Below are positions 17,482-25,580 of a stretch of 47,922 nucleotides of DNA, in pieces. The first letter of the stretch is position 1. Each line of letters opens with the position of its first letter. This DNA is from Cytophagales bacterium (GTDB lineage: Bacteria; Bacteroidota; Bacteroidia; Cytophagales; Bernardetiaceae). The position numbers were made by a program, and so were the translations under genes. The notes under the pieces are model-generated. The model was not told where the DNA came from and did not search any database. It saw only the letters and a list, made by a program, of their open reading frames with translations. The stretch lies in the NCBI GenBank assembly GCA_013299045.1, contig JAAFJX010000029.1, positions 1-47,922 of the forward strand, read 5' to 3'.

Positions 17482-18618
17482 CTACTTTTCCGTAATAATC
17501 CCATCATCTGAGATGTTGATGGGGCATTCTGGGAAGTCGGCTTGTGTGAGTGTCTGTATGTACTTAATGGCTTGTTTGGTAGGGTCTAAAGCAACAACTC
17601 CTTTTCCTTGCTGAATGATGGGTGTAATTTTAGCTTTTAAGAACTCCCCTTTGGGATTAATTTGCACCTCAATAATAGGCGCTACGCCATTTGCACCCTT
17701 TAGCCCAAAACGCCCGTAAGTACAAAAGTTGCCCATGCTGTATGTGATAAAACGGTCTTTGTACACTTCTACCGCCCTCGTAACATGAGGCCCGTGCCCA
17801 AAGACAATATCTGCCCCAGCGTCTATGACGGCGTGTGCAAAAGCATAAACATTGCCTCTGTTTTCACCATAAAAAAGCTCGTTTTTACGCGGCACGTGCT
17901 GCTTGCTAGCCCCCTCAGCGCCTCCATGGAAGGATACCATGACGATGTCGCATTTGGCTTCTAGCTCTTTAACCAACTTGACAGCATTTTCTGTGTCATT
18001 GAGCGGCACAGTGCCCGTATTGGGTGCAAAAGCCACCAAGCCATATTTAAGCCCATCTTTTTCAAAAATAACTGTAGGGCACTCCAGCAAACCAGCCGCT
18101 GGCATACTGATTTTTTTGAGCGCTTTCTGTGTATTGGCGCGGCCTGTTGCCCCAAAGTCGCTGACGTGATTATTGGCAATGCTAAGGACATCAAAACCTG
18201 CATCAACTAAATTCTGCAACAAATACTCGGGCATTCTGAAAGCAAAACAAACGCTTGGGTCGCTACACTGCTTGACCTCGCCGCCCTTGTCCAGAACTGT
18301 TCCCTCTAAGTTACCGAAGGTAATATCGGCAGCAGCCAAAATGGGGTAAACGGCTTTCATCAAGTCCTTGCCCTCGTTCGGTGGCAGATAGTCGGCAGAA
18401 GGATAATTGGTGCCGAGCATGATGTCGCCTACACCAATGACGCGAATGGTGTCTTTGCTGTTCGTTTTAATAGGCTCTGCCGTGTTTTGAGGTGGTTCTG
18501 TGCCATAACCAATCTGTACGTTTTGCTGGTTTTCTGTTTGGGCAGTGCAAGCAGAGGTCAGGCAGAAGTAGGCAAGTAAAAAAACTGTTTGGAAAGAGAT
18601 TTTTAACATGATAAGCAT
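17482..18618 (-). CDS. CapA family metallophosphatase-fold protein
   Basis: The 378-residue exported protein belongs to the CapA/PgsA (PGA_cap) family, which has a calcineurin-like phosphoesterase fold. Motifs in order are VGDIMLGTNYP (GDxMLG), FGNLEGT, ANNHVSDFG, VSFHGGAE and FGHGPHVTRAVEVYKDR followed by TYSMGNF. The founding members help export poly-gamma-glutamate, but most members are uncharacterised and no PgsB/C genes are nearby. The N-terminus is a signal sequence ending at a Cys (CLTSAC); the lipobox is non-canonical because Thr occupies -3. An in-frame ATG three codons in (18609) is an alternative start. It is last in a likely operon with namZ (52 bp gap) and a cytochrome, so a cell-wall role such as acting on muropeptide products is a context inference only. 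Confidence 0.8.
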   Translation of the reverse strand: MLIMLKISFQTVFLLAYFCLTSACTAQTENQQNVQIGYGTEPPQNTAEPIKTNSKDTIRVIGVGDIMLGTNYPSADYLPPNEGKDLMKAVYPILAAADITFGNLEGTVLDKGGEVKQCSDPSVCFAFRMPEYLLQNLVDAGFDVLSIANNHVSDFGATGRANTQKALKKISMPAAGLLECPTVIFEKDGLKYGLVAFAPNTGTVPLNDTENAVKLVKELEAKCDIVMVSFHGGAEGASKQHVPRKNELFYGENRGNVYAFAHAVIDAGADIVFGHGPHVTRAVEVYKDRFITYSMGNFCTYGRFGLKGANGVAPIIEVQINPKGEFLKAKITPIIQQGKGVVALDPTKQAIKYIQTLTQADFPECPINISDDGIITEK

Positions 18619-18670
18619 TTTAAAAGGACTAAGTTCAATATTCTGGGAAAATTGGGAGAGTTGTAGCGCT

Positions 18671-19903
18671 TTAGTCAGGATAAAGCAAATATTTTTGTCG
18701 CATTTGTTTGTAAAGACCCAGTTCTTTTTGCCAACTTTGCCTAATAGCGCTTTCCGTTTCGCCTTTTTGTATCATCAGTCGCATGGTTGTATCGCCGGCT
18801 AGTTTGTCAAAAAAAGGTAGAAAGAAGCTATCTTTTTTGCTGAAAGCGCTGTATGCCTCCATAACGTGCTGCAACTCTAATGAGCTGGGTGGTTTTACTC
18901 TTTGGCTGAGGTCTGTGCCGTAACAAACAAGCCCTTCGTACATAGGTTTTTTATTGCCTTCGTCTGCCTTAGGAACAAAATAAAAAGTGTTTTTGGGGAG
19001 GGTGGGGTGGCCAAAAACTCGGAAAGAAAGTGGAGTGCCGCGCCCTACCGAAATAGGCGTACCTTCAAAAAGACAAAGCGAAGGATAGAGCCAGATGGCA
19101 GCGCTGTCTTTCAAATTCGGTGAAGGTTTAATGGGGACTACATAGCGCGTTTGGTGGGTGTAATTTTTGCAAAGAATCAATTTAAGGTTACATTCTAGCC
19201 CTTGCGGCAGCCACTTTTCGCCGTTAATCATCTGTGCCAACTCTGCCACGGTCAGGCCATGCACAATAGGAATAGGGTGCATTCCTACAAAAGAAGCCAA
19301 ACCTGCTTTGCGAATAGGGCCATCTATGTAATGACCGTTCGGATTGGGTCTGTCCAACACAACCAGAGTCTTTTTGTTTTCGGCACAAGCCTCCATAACG
19401 TAATGCAGCGTGCTGATGTAGGTATAGAACCGAACGCCAACGTCTTGTATATCAAAGAGTAAAATGTCTATTTTTTGCATTTGCTCGGGGCTAGGCTTCT
19501 TGTTTTGGCCATAGAGCGAAAGCAGAGGAAGCCCAGTGGCAGGGTCTTGGCCATTCTTGACGTGCATACCCGCATCAGCTGTGCCGCGGAAGCCGTGCTC
19601 GGGCACAAAAATAGCGGTAATGTTGATATTCTGCTGGCGTAAAAAGTCTACAAGGTGTGTCTGCGAATCGTAAATGGCCGTTTGGTTCAGTACCAAGCCC
19701 ACTCGTTTGTTCTGCAAAAGGGGCAGGTAGGCTTCGGGTTGTTGTGCGCCAGTGAGTAAAAGAGCCGACTTGCTGTTGCTTTTGGTGCTTAACATGGCTT
19801 GCGATGTGCCTCTGCCGCCACAGGCCAGAAGCGCACAAAGAAAAACGGCGAAGGCTAGCCCAGCGCTCACAAAACGCATACTCTTTTGGTTTAGAAAAGT
19901 CAT
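18671..19903 (-). CDS. namZ: Exo-beta-N-acetylmuramidase NamZ (DUF1343), lipoprotein
   Basis: NamZ (DUF1343, glycoside hydrolase family GH171) releases terminal MurNAc from the non-reducing end of peptidoglycan fragments and feeds MurNAc recycling. The 410-residue protein shows the family landmarks: NQTAIYD, FVPEHGFRGTADAG, the strand LLFDIQDVGVRFYTYISTL, LDRPNPNG, FVGMHPIPIVHGLTVAELA and the substrate loop FEGTPISVGRGTPLSFRVFG. The signal peptide ends with the lipobox LLAC, so it is a lipoprotein. An internal ATG (19879, MRFVSAG) sits closer to the signal peptide and may be the true start. It lies 12 bp after the cytochrome gene and 52 bp before capA. Companion MurQ or AmgK genes are not in the window. 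Confidence 0.9.
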   Translation of the reverse strand: MTFLNQKSMRFVSAGLAFAVFLCALLACGGRGTSQAMLSTKSNSKSALLLTGAQQPEAYLPLLQNKRVGLVLNQTAIYDSQTHLVDFLRQQNINITAIFVPEHGFRGTADAGMHVKNGQDPATGLPLLSLYGQNKKPSPEQMQKIDILLFDIQDVGVRFYTYISTLHYVMEACAENKKTLVVLDRPNPNGHYIDGPIRKAGLASFVGMHPIPIVHGLTVAELAQMINGEKWLPQGLECNLKLILCKNYTHQTRYVVPIKPSPNLKDSAAIWLYPSLCLFEGTPISVGRGTPLSFRVFGHPTLPKNTFYFVPKADEGNKKPMYEGLVCYGTDLSQRVKPPSSLELQHVMEAYSAFSKKDSFFLPFFDKLAGDTTMRLMIQKGETESAIRQSWQKELGLYKQMRQKYLLYPD

Positions 19904-19915
19904 AGCAGAAACGGC

Positions 19916-20296
19916 TTAGTCGTTAGGCGCGCCTTTATTGACCCATGCCTGAAGTTGTTGTATTTGGCAGTCCGAAAATTTTTGGCCGCCTTTGGGCATA
20001 GCGCTAAAGCCAGGCTCATGCCGAACAGTGCCCATCAATAAACCATTTTTGGCATAGACTCTTACGTCCTTGTGAGTTTCTAGAGAAACCCCGCCCGACT
20101 CAAAGCCTGAGTTATGGCAGCCCACGCAGCTATTCGCCAACATGGGTTTGATGGTCTTGCTGTAACTGATGGACGTTGTATCGCAGGTTACGGTATTAAA
20201 AAGGGCCTCTTCGCTGTCCCACTTACAGCCCGAAACGGCCATGCTGAGGCCGCTTAAAGTGATGACGGTCATCACAAAAGACAATTTCCAATTCAT
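19916..20296 (-). CDS. Monohaem c-type cytochrome-like lipoprotein
   Basis: The 126-residue exported protein has a lipobox VSGC (Cys near 24) and one haem-binding motif, CVGCH, preceded by YSKTIKPMLANS. This arrangement is typical of the small Bacteroidota cytochrome domains that resemble planctomycete cytochrome C. A Met in SAMPKGG is the likely sixth ligand, and the C-terminal helix ends in LQAWVNKGAPND, as in this family. It could carry electrons at the cell surface or serve as the redox part of a larger complex; no partner oxidoreductase is adjacent. It is the first gene of a three-gene unit with namZ and capA, an unexpected combination. A good promoter lies just upstream (20325-20358). 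Confidence 0.8.
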   Translation of the reverse strand: MNWKLSFVMTVITLSGLSMAVSGCKWDSEEALFNTVTCDTTSISYSKTIKPMLANSCVGCHNSGFESGGVSLETHKDVRVYAKNGLLMGTVRHEPGFSAMPKGGQKFSDCQIQQLQAWVNKGAPND

Positions 20297-20324
20297 AGCT
20301 TGTTAGTTTTTCTTTTTCAAAAAT

Positions 20325-20358
20325 CAAATATAGGGATTGATTTCGGTATGGCTTCAAA
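20325..20358 (-). promoter_or_regulatory. Putative promoter of the cytochrome-namZ-capA operon
   Basis: On the minus strand TATATTTG (20325-20332) matches the -7 consensus and TTTG (20355-20358) the -33, with 22 bp between. The leader would be about 20-25 nt. Confidence 0.55.
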
Positions 20359-20401
20359 AGTAATACTTTTTTCTATCTTTTTAGCTGCCACTTTTTTTGA
20401 A

Positions 20402-20450
20402 GGCCAGCCAACACACACCTTTGCCAAACAAAATTTGGTGTGGGCTGGCC
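20402..20450. other. GC-rich hairpin in a 555-bp intergenic region
   Basis: GGCCAGCC (20402-20409) pairs perfectly with GGCTGGCC (20443-20450). The stem continues through ACAC/GTGT after one mismatch, and the loop contains CCAAA/TTTGG. T-rich sequence follows at a short distance on the plus strand. The rest of 20297-20852 holds two promoters and no gene. The hairpin may be the 3' end of a small transcript or a transcriptional insulator. Confidence 0.5.
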
Positions 20451-20670
20451 GCGCTTTATCTTTTTGAAACTTTGGCCTAAAGAGACTTGCTAAAAAGAAT
20501 GCTGAAGGCCGTAAACACCAAAAATAATTCTGTTGATGTAAGTATAAGAATTAAAAAGAATAAAATAAAAGTATTAAAGGATATAAGCCATACATGACGT
20601 AAAGGAAAAATGCGTTTAAAATGAATAGACTATGATTTTGAGGTGAGTAAAAAAAATAATTAAACTTTTG

Positions 20671-20701
20671 TTTGCGCTTCAAAACAAAGCACTTACCTTT
20701 G
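20671..20701 (+). promoter_or_regulatory. Near-consensus promoter of the duplicated outer-membrane protein
   Basis: TTTG (20671-20674), 19 bp, TACCTTTG (20694-20701) is the full Bacteroidota consensus. Transcription would start near 20708, giving a long AT-rich leader of about 145 nt before the ATG at 20853. Confidence 0.65.
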
Positions 20702-20852
20702 CATCGCTTTAAATCAAGTACCTTTTTAGTACATTTTAACGTCTTCTAATTACAACCATTTTTTTGTTTTTATTACTTTCTATTAGGTATTCATTTTTAT
20801 TGAATAAAAATCATACTGATTATCCTTTAGGTCAGCAATCCATTAAAATCTC

Positions 20853-22370
20853 ATGAAACACCTCCTCTTTCTATTTCTTTTTTCTCCTATTCTGGCTTTT
20901 GCCCAAGCAGATAAAGACAAACCCACGCACTACCTCACCTTCAGCAGCGGTTTGACCTTCGGACACAGGCAGGTGGTTACAAGGTTTCCCGATATGCGCC
21001 ACCATTACAACATCACCAATCTGGGTGGGGCGCTGGCTTTGGGCTGGGAGTATCACAAAAACCAAAAGCAAGCCTATACCTTTAACTTGCAGTATGCTAG
21101 AGTGGCTATGGCGAATGAAAAGTATAAAAAAGTGGTAGAAGCAATACCCTCTTATGATTATTTGAAAGGGGAGCCTTCGGTGGCTGTGTTCTCGGCAAGC
21201 GCTGTGCTGAAGCGTCGCGTTGTTTTTTTTGACGTGTTGGCAGGAGCGGGCCTAGACTTTGACCTAGACAACATTCGTGATAAACGGCGAGGAGTTCCTA
21301 AGGTGGACAGTACTTGGATATGGGAATCATCTCGCAATAAGGATAAACTTTTTGTTTACAGCGAAGCCAGTCTAAAACGTGGGGTTATCTTAAATCCTTT
21401 TGTGGTGCTTGGTATCAACAAGGACATTCAAACGGGTAAAAGAGGCAAACTGTCTTTTTCTTTGATGTACCAAAAAGGTTTTTTGCGCACACACAGCCTC
21501 ATGCGTAGCTATATAGACAATGTTGGTGATGGCGTTCTTTACACCAGCAAAATAAACTTTCGTGGCTCAAACACTCGTTTTATGCTTACTTACGCCCACC
21601 AAATAGACAAAAGAGCGAATAAAAAATCAGAAAAAGTATTAAAGCCAGAGCAACAAACCCAAAAAGATGCTTTGCGCAACAAGCTCTACTTTGAGCTTGG
21701 CATAGGCGCAAACTATGGCTTTTCCCGCACAACCCAAGCCTGGCCAGTACGGGAGGGTGCTTTGAGCAAGCGGGCTAATATGGCTAATAGGCAGTTGCAC
21801 ATAGGTATTACTTACAGAAAAAGTTCAACTAGTCCGTGGGCTTATCAGTTCATACTTGGCCATATAGCCCCTTGTATTAAGATGGCTATGGAAGCACCAT
21901 TGGCGAACGGTCTAATGCGCGGAGGATCAGCGGCTATTGCTTTGTCTTACAAATACGCAGCTATGGTTTCTAAGCGGCACTTAGGTAAGAACTGGTGGCT
22001 AGAGGGCGGCCTAGCTTTAGCCTGGAATCAGCCCTTAACCGAAGATGTTGAAGGGGCTTATGGCTATAGATTTCCTTACCCTGACACAAATGACAATATC
22101 ATCTTCTATCTATACCCCAAAGATACAGAGTTAAGGGATTTTAATCTGCAAACGATTTTGGGTATTTCCAAAGCCATCAGGTTTTCTAACAAGAACGAGT
22201 TGTTTTTTAATTTTACTTATCAGAAAGGTCTGCTTGATTTCATAGGCTATGATTATATGTACCACTATGAGAAAACTCCCAGTGAGCAATTCATAGAAAA
22301 GCACATCTTCCGCGGCACCGTCCTGCGAGCGAGCGTGGGCTACCGCGTGAATCTGGCCAAAAAGCGATAG
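20853..22370 (+). CDS. Predicted outer-membrane beta-barrel with internal duplication
   Basis: The 505-residue secreted protein has a signal peptide (MKHLLFLFLFSPILAFAQA) and alternating hydrophobic strands typical of outer-membrane barrels. It seems to consist of two related halves, roughly 20-245 and 275-505. Corresponding pieces include FSLMYQKGFLRTHS against FFNFTYQKGLLDFIG near the end of each half, the following KINFRGSNTRFMLTYAH against KHIFRGTVLRASVGYRV, and an early glycine-rich strand (LTFSSGLTFGHRQ against FELGIGANYGFSR). Between the halves is a charged linker (KKSEKVLKPEQQTQKD). I do not recognise a named family. The product could be two 8-10 stranded barrels or one larger barrel built by duplication. 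It stands alone behind a strong promoter with a long leader; mobA starts 180 bp downstream. Confidence 0.6.
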   Translation: MKHLLFLFLFSPILAFAQADKDKPTHYLTFSSGLTFGHRQVVTRFPDMRHHYNITNLGGALALGWEYHKNQKQAYTFNLQYARVAMANEKYKKVVEAIPSYDYLKGEPSVAVFSASAVLKRRVVFFDVLAGAGLDFDLDNIRDKRRGVPKVDSTWIWESSRNKDKLFVYSEASLKRGVILNPFVVLGINKDIQTGKRGKLSFSLMYQKGFLRTHSLMRSYIDNVGDGVLYTSKINFRGSNTRFMLTYAHQIDKRANKKSEKVLKPEQQTQKDALRNKLYFELGIGANYGFSRTTQAWPVREGALSKRANMANRQLHIGITYRKSSTSPWAYQFILGHIAPCIKMAMEAPLANGLMRGGSAAIALSYKYAAMVSKRHLGKNWWLEGGLALAWNQPLTEDVEGAYGYRFPYPDTNDNIIFYLYPKDTELRDFNLQTILGISKAIRFSNKNELFFNFTYQKGLLDFIGYDYMYHYEKTPSEQFIEKHIFRGTVLRASVGYRVNLAKKR

Positions 22371-22515
22371 TTGTGTTTTAGATTGGGATTGGGTAAATTT
22401 AACTCTTACGGCCATTTTTGTTTAAAATGTAACGAAATAAAGAAGCAATTTGGTTATTTGTTTCGTGTTAGTAAAAAATAAAGTGTCTGAATTTCGAGTT
22501 TTGCAAGTAATTTGC

Positions 22516-22523
22516 TATGTTTG
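22516..22523 (+). promoter_or_regulatory. Putative -7 element (TATGTTTG) upstream of mobA
   Basis: TATGTTTG matches TAnnTTTG. It overlaps the upstream in-frame ATG at 22517, which supports translation from the ATG at 22550. No -33 at ideal spacing is seen. Confidence 0.35.
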
Positions 22524-22549
22524 TTACAAATAACTTGCATTTTCTCGCT

Positions 22550-23647
22550 ATGAAACCCACCCAGCATCACGCTAAGTTAAAAAAGACGCTCCACCATCGT
22601 TTTGCAGCTCCGAGCCTAGCGCTTTTAGGCAGCAATAAACCGCTTATGCAGCGCTTTATTGAGCATATTGCCCAAAAGCTGCACGTTGCCATAGTCCGAA
22701 AAGATGATAGTTTTTTTCGGCCACAAAGCCTTTCCAACGACATTATCTGGGTAGGCCAAAGCGACCATTTTTCCGAGATAAAAATCAATACGAATCTCGA
22801 TGAGCGGCAACTTTATCATCTTCTGGCCGACTATGAACTTATTTTTCATTTTGAGCAGAACGAATTTGCGCAGCAGGCTATTGTCTTTGGCAAATCAATA
22901 GGCTTGACGAATGTTCTCGCAATTTGTGAGGGTGAAGAAGCTGAAGGCCCCCTGTTTTTTGAGGCCGAAGAGCTAGATGCACTCACAGACTTTGTTCTGG
23001 ACTGGACACTCCAAAAAGCTGCCAAAACGCCCATTTATGGACTGGTGTTGGCTGGTGGACTAAGCAGTAGAATGCAGAAGGATAAAGGTTCTTTGGAATA
23101 CCATGAGGGCATTACGCAGCGCCAGTGGGGCTATCAGCTCCTGCAAAAATTTTGCTCGGAGGTGTATATTTCTTGCAGAGAGGAGCAAATCAAAAAGATG
23201 GAATATCCCTATTTAAAGGATAAATTCCTTGATTTGGGGCCTTTAAGTGGCCTGTTGTCGGCCTTTCAGCACGCACCAGATGCTGCCTGGCTGGTTATGG
23301 CCTGCGATATGCCTCTGCTCAATGAACGAACTTTACTCAACCTTGTAGAAAATAGGAATCCTCTAAAAATTGCAACCGCCTATTACAACCAAGAACGCAA
23401 GCACCCAGAACCTCTTTTAACGATATGGGAGCCACGTGCTTACCGCATTATTCTTGACGCGCTTGGTAGAGGTGAAACTTGCCCACGGCACATACTGCAA
23501 AATTCTGATTATCAGAAACTTATTGCTATAGATACGCAAGAACTTCAGAATGTAAATACACAAGAAGACCACGAGGCAATTCTTAAAAAATTAGAGCGCC
23601 GCTCAGGTTATTTTAGTACAGAGCTTTACACGAACAGACCCAAATAG
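22550..23647 (+). CDS. mobA: Molybdenum cofactor guanylyltransferase with MobB-like N-domain
   Basis: The C-terminal half (residues ~170-365) is a MobA-type nucleotidyltransferase that attaches GMP to molybdopterin: YGLVLAGGLSSRMQKDKGSL is the nucleotide-binding loop, then LGPLSGLLSAF and the metal site VMACDMPLL. The N-terminal ~165 residues resemble MobB in outline (LALLGSNKPLMQRFIEHIAQ, then VAIVRKDDS) but lack a proper P-loop GxxxxGKT, so GTP binding is doubtful there. Such MobB-MobA-like fusions occur in Bacteroidota. The frame opens at 22517, but a -7 promoter match covers that codon, so I prefer 22550 (MKPTQHHAK). No other molybdopterin genes are adjacent. A terminator shared with the facing tRNA gene closes it. 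Confidence 0.8.
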   Translation: MKPTQHHAKLKKTLHHRFAAPSLALLGSNKPLMQRFIEHIAQKLHVAIVRKDDSFFRPQSLSNDIIWVGQSDHFSEIKINTNLDERQLYHLLADYELIFHFEQNEFAQQAIVFGKSIGLTNVLAICEGEEAEGPLFFEAEELDALTDFVLDWTLQKAAKTPIYGLVLAGGLSSRMQKDKGSLEYHEGITQRQWGYQLLQKFCSEVYISCREEQIKKMEYPYLKDKFLDLGPLSGLLSAFQHAPDAAWLVMACDMPLLNERTLLNLVENRNPLKIATAYYNQERKHPEPLLTIWEPRAYRIILDALGRGETCPRHILQNSDYQKLIAIDTQELQNVNTQEDHEAILKKLERRSGYFSTELYTNRPK

Positions 23648-23705
23648 TCGTCTGTAAATGCTATCAGATTACTGATTGAAAAAAGTTAGATGCGGCACAG
23701 GAAAA

Positions 23706-23746
23706 ACAAAAAAACGCCCAGATGCAAGCAAATGGACGTTTTTTTA
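23706..23746. terminator. Bidirectional terminator between mobA and tRNA-Asn
   Basis: AACGCCCA (23713-23720) pairs with TGGACGTT (23733-23740) with one mismatch. A-rich sequence precedes and a T-run follows, so it works in both orientations and sits just after the 3' end of the tRNA gene. Confidence 0.75.
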
Positions 23747-23752
23747 TAGGTG

Positions 23753-23826
23753 CTCCCTCTCTTGGACTTGAACCAAGGACCCCCTGATTAACAGTCAGGT
23801 GCTCTAACCGGCTGAGCTAAGAAGGA
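23753..23826 (-). tRNA. tRNA-Asn (anticodon GTT)
   Basis: Read on the minus strand the 74-nt cloverleaf is complete. The acceptor arms TCCTTCT and AGAGGGA pair with one G-T. The D-arm is GCTC...GAGC. The anticodon arm CCTGA-CTGTTAA-TCAGG places GTT at positions 34-36, giving asparagine. The T-arm is CTTGG-TTCAAGT-CCAAG. The discriminator base is G. The 3' CCA is not encoded in full, as usual for this phylum. It has its own promoter and terminator and is transcribed singly. Confidence 0.96.
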
Positions 23827-23845
23827 TTGTTGCTCTATTGCGTTG

Positions 23846-23877
23846 CAAAGGTAGTGCAAATGTTTTTTACGTGCAAA
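23846..23877 (-). promoter_or_regulatory. Promoter of the tRNA-Asn gene
   Basis: On the minus strand TTTG (23874-23877), 20 bp, TACCTTTG (23846-23853). The start point would lie about 12 nt before the tRNA 5' end, consistent with a short leader removed by RNase P. Confidence 0.7.
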
Positions 23878-24023
23878 TATTTTTTGATTTTTTTTTACAA
23901 AAAAGGCTTTTCAAGAACAAAAAGCGCGATTTAAGATAAATCGTATTGTTTGATGAGCAAGCCTAAAATGCTGAATTGCAGGGATAAATGTCATCACATT
24001 TCTGAAGCAAGATTCACGCCATA

Positions 24024-25469
24024 TCATGCCTGTTTTTTCTTGAAACGCTGCATGACTTTATCCCAAAATATAAGGTAAATATCTGTATCAAAAACGCGGG
24101 AATCCCGATAAGCCTGCCTCAAAAAGAATAAACCAAAGAGCAACAAAATGGCGTTAGGTGCCCAAGCCCCCACCAGAACAGACACCAAATCCTTACGTGC
24201 CAATTTCTCGCCCATAATGCCCATTACATAAAAAATGATAAAAAAGATAATAGAAACAATAACCGGCATACCCAAACCGCCTCTTTTGATGATAGAACCC
24301 AAAGGTGCGCCAATCAAAAACATAATGAAACAAGCCACAGCCAGCGTATAGCGTTTGTGCATTTCTAAAAGAGCACGGCGTGCGTTCTCTTCAAAGTCAA
24401 AAATTCTGTCATTATTGCTATTGATGAGCGCCTGTAAACTTTCCGCACGGCTAATGGCGCGTTGATAGAGTGTTTCTTTCTCTGATTTTGTAAATTTTTC
24501 GTTGTTGATAGTAAAAGAAGAAGCTATTTCGCTTGGGTTTATCTTTTTTTCTTCGCGTCGGAGCGCTGAGTATTGGTAATCAAAGTAGCCCTGGGCTGTT
24601 ACGGCAAGGTTTTGGCTGGCCTGCTGCGCATAGTCAAACAATGAGTCGGCCTCATTGGCGAGTTGGTTCACGTTTTTCATGTAGCGATTACCAGCAAAAA
24701 GCTCTTCGGGTGTTTTATTGAGTCCAAATGATTCAAGAGGAAACACAAAACGTGCCTTTTTGAAGTCATCACGCACATAAGCCGCTGCCACCTTACGCTC
24801 GTAAGAACTGCCTTGGTCAGAAAACTTAAACCCATTTTCTATTTCCATTTGCAGATATTGGTCGCCTAGAATAGTGCGCATAGTTCCTTTTTCAGCCACA
24901 ATCAAGTCGCTGTTGCCTCGTTGTTGCGAGTGGTCGTAAATAATTATATCGCGTAGGCCAATGCCGTCTGGGTCTTTTTTGTTGATGCGGATACTCCAGT
25001 TAGGAATGCCATTGTAAAAAGCCCCTTCGGGAAAATCTAGCGTGGGTTTTTTTTGGCGAATATCATAGAGTAGGCTATAGGCCTTCAAATTAACCTCGGG
25101 AACGGCGCTGTTGTTGAAGTGAAAAGCGCCGAATGACAGAAGAATTGCAAAAAGCCCAACCGGGAGCAGAATACGTGGCAGAGATACACCAGAACTCTTA
25201 ATGGCAGTTAGTTCATAGTGCTCGCCCAAGCTCCCAAAGGCCATCAGGCTGGACAGCAAGGTGGCTAGCGGAAGCGCCTGAGGCACGAGCGTTAAAGCAA
25301 AATACATTAAGAACTGTCCCAGTACATCTATGCCCAAATCTTTACCTACCAAATCCTCAAAGTATTTGGACATAAAGACCATTAAGAGAATGAAAAGCAC
25401 CACCGAGAACGTCAGAAAAAATAGCTGAAAAAAGCTAGAAAAAACCAGTTTATCAATCTTTTTTATCAT
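24024..25469 (-). CDS. LptF/LptG family LPS-transport permease
   Basis: The 481-residue inner-membrane protein belongs to the YjgP/YjgQ (LptF/LptG) family. These are the permease halves of the LptB2FG ABC transporter that extracts lipopolysaccharide from the inner membrane and passes it to LptC. Three N-terminal helices (about 10-125, with LVPQALPLATLLSSLMAFG and ELTAIKSSGVSLPRIL, the coupling-helix region) are followed by a periplasmic beta-jellyroll domain with NPSEIASSF late in it. Three C-terminal helices follow (GAPLGSIIKRGGLGMPVIVS is family-typical). It is larger than E. coli LptF (366 residues) because of an inserted charged segment around 270-345. F and G cannot be told apart here. 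Its promoter lies in the gap after coaBC; no lptB or lptC gene is nearby. Confidence 0.85.
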   Translation of the reverse strand: MIKKIDKLVFSSFFQLFFLTFSVVLFILLMVFMSKYFEDLVGKDLGIDVLGQFLMYFALTLVPQALPLATLLSSLMAFGSLGEHYELTAIKSSGVSLPRILLPVGLFAILLSFGAFHFNNSAVPEVNLKAYSLLYDIRQKKPTLDFPEGAFYNGIPNWSIRINKKDPDGIGLRDIIIYDHSQQRGNSDLIVAEKGTMRTILGDQYLQMEIENGFKFSDQGSSYERKVAAAYVRDDFKKARFVFPLESFGLNKTPEELFAGNRYMKNVNQLANEADSLFDYAQQASQNLAVTAQGYFDYQYSALRREEKKINPSEIASSFTINNEKFTKSEKETLYQRAISRAESLQALINSNNDRIFDFEENARRALLEMHKRYTLAVACFIMFLIGAPLGSIIKRGGLGMPVIVSIIFFIIFYVMGIMGEKLARKDLVSVLVGAWAPNAILLLFGLFFLRQAYRDSRVFDTDIYLIFWDKVMQRFKKKQA

Positions 25470-25521
25470 AGTTCATTTAAAATTCTGGCGCAAAACAGGA
25501 TAGGCAGCGTCATACAGGCTG

Positions 25522-25554
25522 CAAAAATAACTTTTTTGCCGCAACGTACTCAAA
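25522..25554 (-). promoter_or_regulatory. Putative promoter of the LptF/G gene
   Basis: On the minus strand TATTTTTG (25522-25529) and TTTG (25551-25554) are spaced by 21 bp. The leader would be about 45 nt. Confidence 0.5.
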
Positions 25555-25580
25555 AAAACTTGTTAATTTATCCTAAAACT

